Shown piece by piece: positions 37,974 through 39,655 of a stretch of 39,655 nucleotides of DNA (within the stretch, counting starts at the first letter, position 1; the number at the start of each line of letters is the position of its first letter). The position numbers and the translations under genes were made by a program. Under the pieces are notes generated by a model. The model worked only from the letters and a program-made list of their open reading frames with translations, searched no databases and had not been told where the DNA came from. The DNA is from a virus, in IMG/VR virus record IMGVR_UViG_3300050821_010685, positions 1 to 39,655 of that record. One strand, given 5' to 3'.

Positions 37974-38008
37974 GAAAGATTTTTTCTAAAAAATTATTAA
38001 AGAGATAT

Positions 38009-38242
38009 ATGATGGACATTGACATTAAAAGATCTTTTTATGTTTACTCCGTAGCAGAATTTGCAGTGGAAAAAAATGCATGGATGTTGTATCATTATAT
38101 GTATATGGCAATCTCTTTAGAGGAGGTTAAGACTTCTTATAACCAGTCAGGAGAGAAAGTAATTATTTCTTATTACAATCCTGAAAAATTTAAAAACTCT
38201 TGTGCTGAACTTACAAATTATGTTAATAGGAGAAAAAAATAA
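38009..38242 (+). CDS. small hypothetical protein (77 aa)
   Basis: AAAGAG precedes the ATG; the second Met codon is an equally good start. Aromatic-rich (FYVYSVAEF, WMLYHYMYM) with a basic end (NRRKK). No membrane segment. TAGGAG inside its tail serves the next gene. Not recognised. Confidence 0.5.
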   Translation: MMDIDIKRSFYVYSVAEFAVEKNAWMLYHYMYMAISLEEVKTSYNQSGEKVIISYYNPEKFKNSCAELTNYVNRRKK

Positions 38243-38614
38243 ATGCAAGAAATTAATTTATTGGAAGCTTATCAGGCTATTATGTCTGGTAAAATAGTTA
38301 AAAGAACTACATACTTTCGAAAAGGTCAATACTATTATAAAAAAATGTTTACTGAAGCAGGAATACTTACAATCATATGTTCAACAACAGAAGATTTTAG
38401 AGAATATATTACAACAACTGAATTCGATAATTGCGATTCAAGTTATTCAATTGTTGAAAATGAAGTTGAAGACAAAATAATACATTTATCTCGATTAATG
38501 AGATTTTCTCAAGAATCATTAAACATAATGAGATATACAAAAGCAGACGACATTTTAAAATTACAAGAGTCTGTTAACTGGGCAACATCCCGCATTAAAG
38601 AACTGGAGAAATAA
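38243..38614 (+). CDS. hypothetical protein (123 aa)
   Basis: Starts directly at the upstream stop; TAGGAG lies 12 to 17 bases before the ATG. The opening, INLLEAYQAIMSGKIVKR, is similar to the start of phage proteins of the DUF2829 kind (LxExxxAxxxGKxVxR), which commonly occur in early regions; the similarity ends after about 30 residues. The C-terminal part is a helical coil (SQESLNIMRYTKADDILKL). Confidence 0.55.
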   Translation: MQEINLLEAYQAIMSGKIVKRTTYFRKGQYYYKKMFTEAGILTIICSTTEDFREYITTTEFDNCDSSYSIVENEVEDKIIHLSRLMRFSQESLNIMRYTKADDILKLQESVNWATSRIKELEK

Positions 38615-38615
38615 T

Positions 38616-39200
38616 ATGAAACAAATCGATAAAATACTTGATGATTTGACTAGGTCTATAGATGGAAAAATGGTCATCGAGGAAACTTGGAGTAAAAATG
38701 ATGCAGAGGCTCTTTGCTTAACTATTTCTTGTTCGCAGGGAGGTATAGCTACTGTTTATGGAAAAGAAATTAATAGCTTAAAATTAAAAGCATTAGCACA
38801 TATCATTCAGACTGATTCTTGGCTTTCTGAGAAGGTTTTTAAATCTCGAAAACAATTAAACCTTGAAAAATTAATCTTCGAGCCGGTTGAGAAAGAAGAA
38901 GAACTTTTGCCGTGTATTTTTTGCGAAAAGAATACAATGATAATTGATGGCACTTGTAATGGTAGTTTTTGGGCTATCTGTCCTACATGCTATTATATAA
39001 CCCCTTCTCAATATTGTAAGCATCAGCTTTGTATGGAAAAAACATGCTTGAATGAGTCAAAAATAAGAGCCGTTATGAATCACAACGAACTATACCGAAA
39101 GCTTCATCCAGAGCAGAAGAATCAGATTGGACAGACTGAAATAGCTGAAAAATTAAAATATGCTGCGCATAACTGGCATCGTTATGCTTTTATAAGTTAA
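38616..39200 (+). CDS. zinc-binding hypothetical protein (194 aa)
   Basis: Two CxxC pairs, PCIFCEKN (about 99-106) and ICPTCYYI (about 121-128), make a zinc ribbon of the type seen in small phage restriction-alleviation-like proteins; further Cys and His (CKHQLCMEKTC) follow and could hold a second metal. The N-terminal 95 residues (KILDDLTRSIDGKMVI...) are an unrecognised alpha/beta region. Starts one base after the upstream stop. Function unknown. Confidence 0.65.
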   Translation: MKQIDKILDDLTRSIDGKMVIEETWSKNDAEALCLTISCSQGGIATVYGKEINSLKLKALAHIIQTDSWLSEKVFKSRKQLNLEKLIFEPVEKEEELLPCIFCEKNTMIIDGTCNGSFWAICPTCYYITPSQYCKHQLCMEKTCLNESKIRAVMNHNELYRKLHPEQKNQIGQTEIAEKLKYAAHNWHRYAFIS

Positions 39201-39253
39201 TTGGAAGACTAGATAATAGAGTTCTAGACAAAAGATTAGAGGAGCTTCCTATC

Positions 39254-39502
39254 TTGCCAATCTTCCAATACACCGGGAAAAAAGATTGCGATAGTCAGGA
39301 GATTTATTGTGGGAATTTGCTACAAAAACAAATATCTCCGAAAATTAATATAATTGCTAAAATAGTTTGGAGTAAGATATCATGTTGTTATTTTCTTAAG
39401 CCACAAAAGGTCCATGATGATATTTATAACCAAAGAAACTATGAAATTTTTTGCTTGCAGGGATGGAAATATATATTCCAGATGCGTATTAATGCAGATT
39501 GA
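39254..39502 (+). CDS. YopX-like small protein (82 aa), TTG start
   Basis: TTG start with GAGGAG 9 bases upstream. FQYTGKKDCDSQEIYCGNLL resembles the phage YopX pattern (FTGLKDKNGKEIYEGDIV), and IIAKIVWSKISCCYFL stands where that family has its second beta segment. The rest is shorter than YopX proteins. The match is weak and based on memory of the family pattern only. Confidence 0.45.
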   Translation: MPIFQYTGKKDCDSQEIYCGNLLQKQISPKINIIAKIVWSKISCCYFLKPQKVHDDIYNQRNYEIFCLQGWKYIFQMRINAD

Positions 39503-39504
39503 TT

Positions 39505-39570
39505 ATGAAAATTGACTGGATTAAAATAACCGATAGAAATTCTCTACAGCCACTTCTCTTTGGAGGATAG
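39505..39570 (+). CDS. possible 21-aa remnant
   Basis: ATG to TAG frame of 21 codons starting two bases after the previous stop (MKIDWIKITDRNSLQPLLFGG). The W-I-x-I-x-D-x-x-S-L-P-like start recalls the N-terminus of small DUF551-type phage proteins, so it may be a truncated copy. Its last codons (GGAGGA) supply the SD of the next gene, which may be its only use. Confidence 0.25.
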   Translation: MKIDWIKITDRNSLQPLLFGG

Positions 39571-39575
39571 TAAGA

Positions 39576-39655
39576 ATGGATAATTCTGATAAAAAGGCAA
39601 TCAAGACAGTAAACGACATTTGTCAATTAGGATTGATTTCAAGCCATTTATGGAT
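39576..39655 (+). CDS. partial gene running off the right end
   Basis: ATG with GGAGG nine bases upstream opens 26 codons (MDNSDKKAIKTVNDICQLG...) to the window end. No family recognised. If the right end is joined to base 1, the frame continues for eight more codons and stops. Confidence 0.45.
   Translation, partial: MDNSDKKAIKTVNDICQLGLISSHLW

Noticed and set aside
1-39655. CRISPR array, rRNA, insertion sequence or integrase
   Set aside because: No evenly spaced repeats, rRNA-like tracts, transposase motifs or tyrosine/serine recombinase motifs were seen in any frame.

Overview
The window reads as most or all of the genome of an AT-rich tailed phage (podovirus type) with a P22-like virion module. 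The evidence is the gene order on the minus strand, read from 32.4 kb down to 8.2 kb: large terminase, P22-type portal, two very small proteins, scaffold, P22-type coat, tail accessory factor gp4, gp10-like stabilisation protein, a small structural protein, three Gln/Ala-rich ejection-type proteins, then a long set of tail and fibre proteins ending at a small membrane protein that looks like a holin. The order matches P22 (2-1-8-5-4-10-26-7-20-16-9). No integrase, repressor, small terminase, endolysin, helicase, primase or polymerase is recognisable, so lifestyle and replication mode are open. A host cannot be named; the encoded CsrA and P22-type head fit a gammaproteobacterium, but that is inference.

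Layout. 1-2.0 kb: small leftward genes, including a lipoprotein with its own strong promoter and a chain of five coupled or overlapping tiny genes. 2.05-6.8 kb: a rightward early-type operon that starts at a consensus promoter (TTGACA-17-TATAAT-like) and a 5'-terminal three-way-junction RNA. It encodes an ERF single-strand annealing protein, a DUF6745-like protein with a 58-residue partner and a conserved ATGHRHA-type partner, CsrA, a Phd-like antitoxin without a toxin, and micro-genes. 6.8-7.6 kb: leftward small genes. 7.7-8.2 kb: SSB. 8.2-32.4 kb: the late virion operon on the minus strand. 32.4-39.65 kb: a rightward cluster of about 25 small, often overlapping genes, of which only a VRR-NUC nuclease is confidently assigned; two proteins have CxxC zinc sites.

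How the genes work together. ERF, SSB and VRR-NUC form a recombination and DNA-processing set (annealing, ssDNA protection, branch or junction cleavage). Terminase, portal, scaffold and coat build and fill the head; gp4- and gp10-like proteins close it; the three ejection-type proteins probably leave the head with the DNA; the 675-residue protein with a P22-tailspike-like N-terminus and the set of low-complexity and Gly-rich fibre proteins give adsorption. CsrA is the one recognisable regulator, and a GGA-loop hairpin on the ribosome-binding site of the 58-residue gene is a candidate target of it.

Most unusual signals: the three-way-junction leader of the ERF mRNA, the phage CsrA with candidate RNA targets, a perfect 15-bp-arm palindrome inside a coding region at 36.18 kb, two apparently leaderless genes (terminase and VRR-NUC), a possible dual-start holin with a start-site hairpin, and duplicated tail-tip and small-gene modules. 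Many genes below 60 codons were found by reading frames between the larger genes; they are supported by Shine-Dalgarno (SD) sequences and ATGA overlaps.
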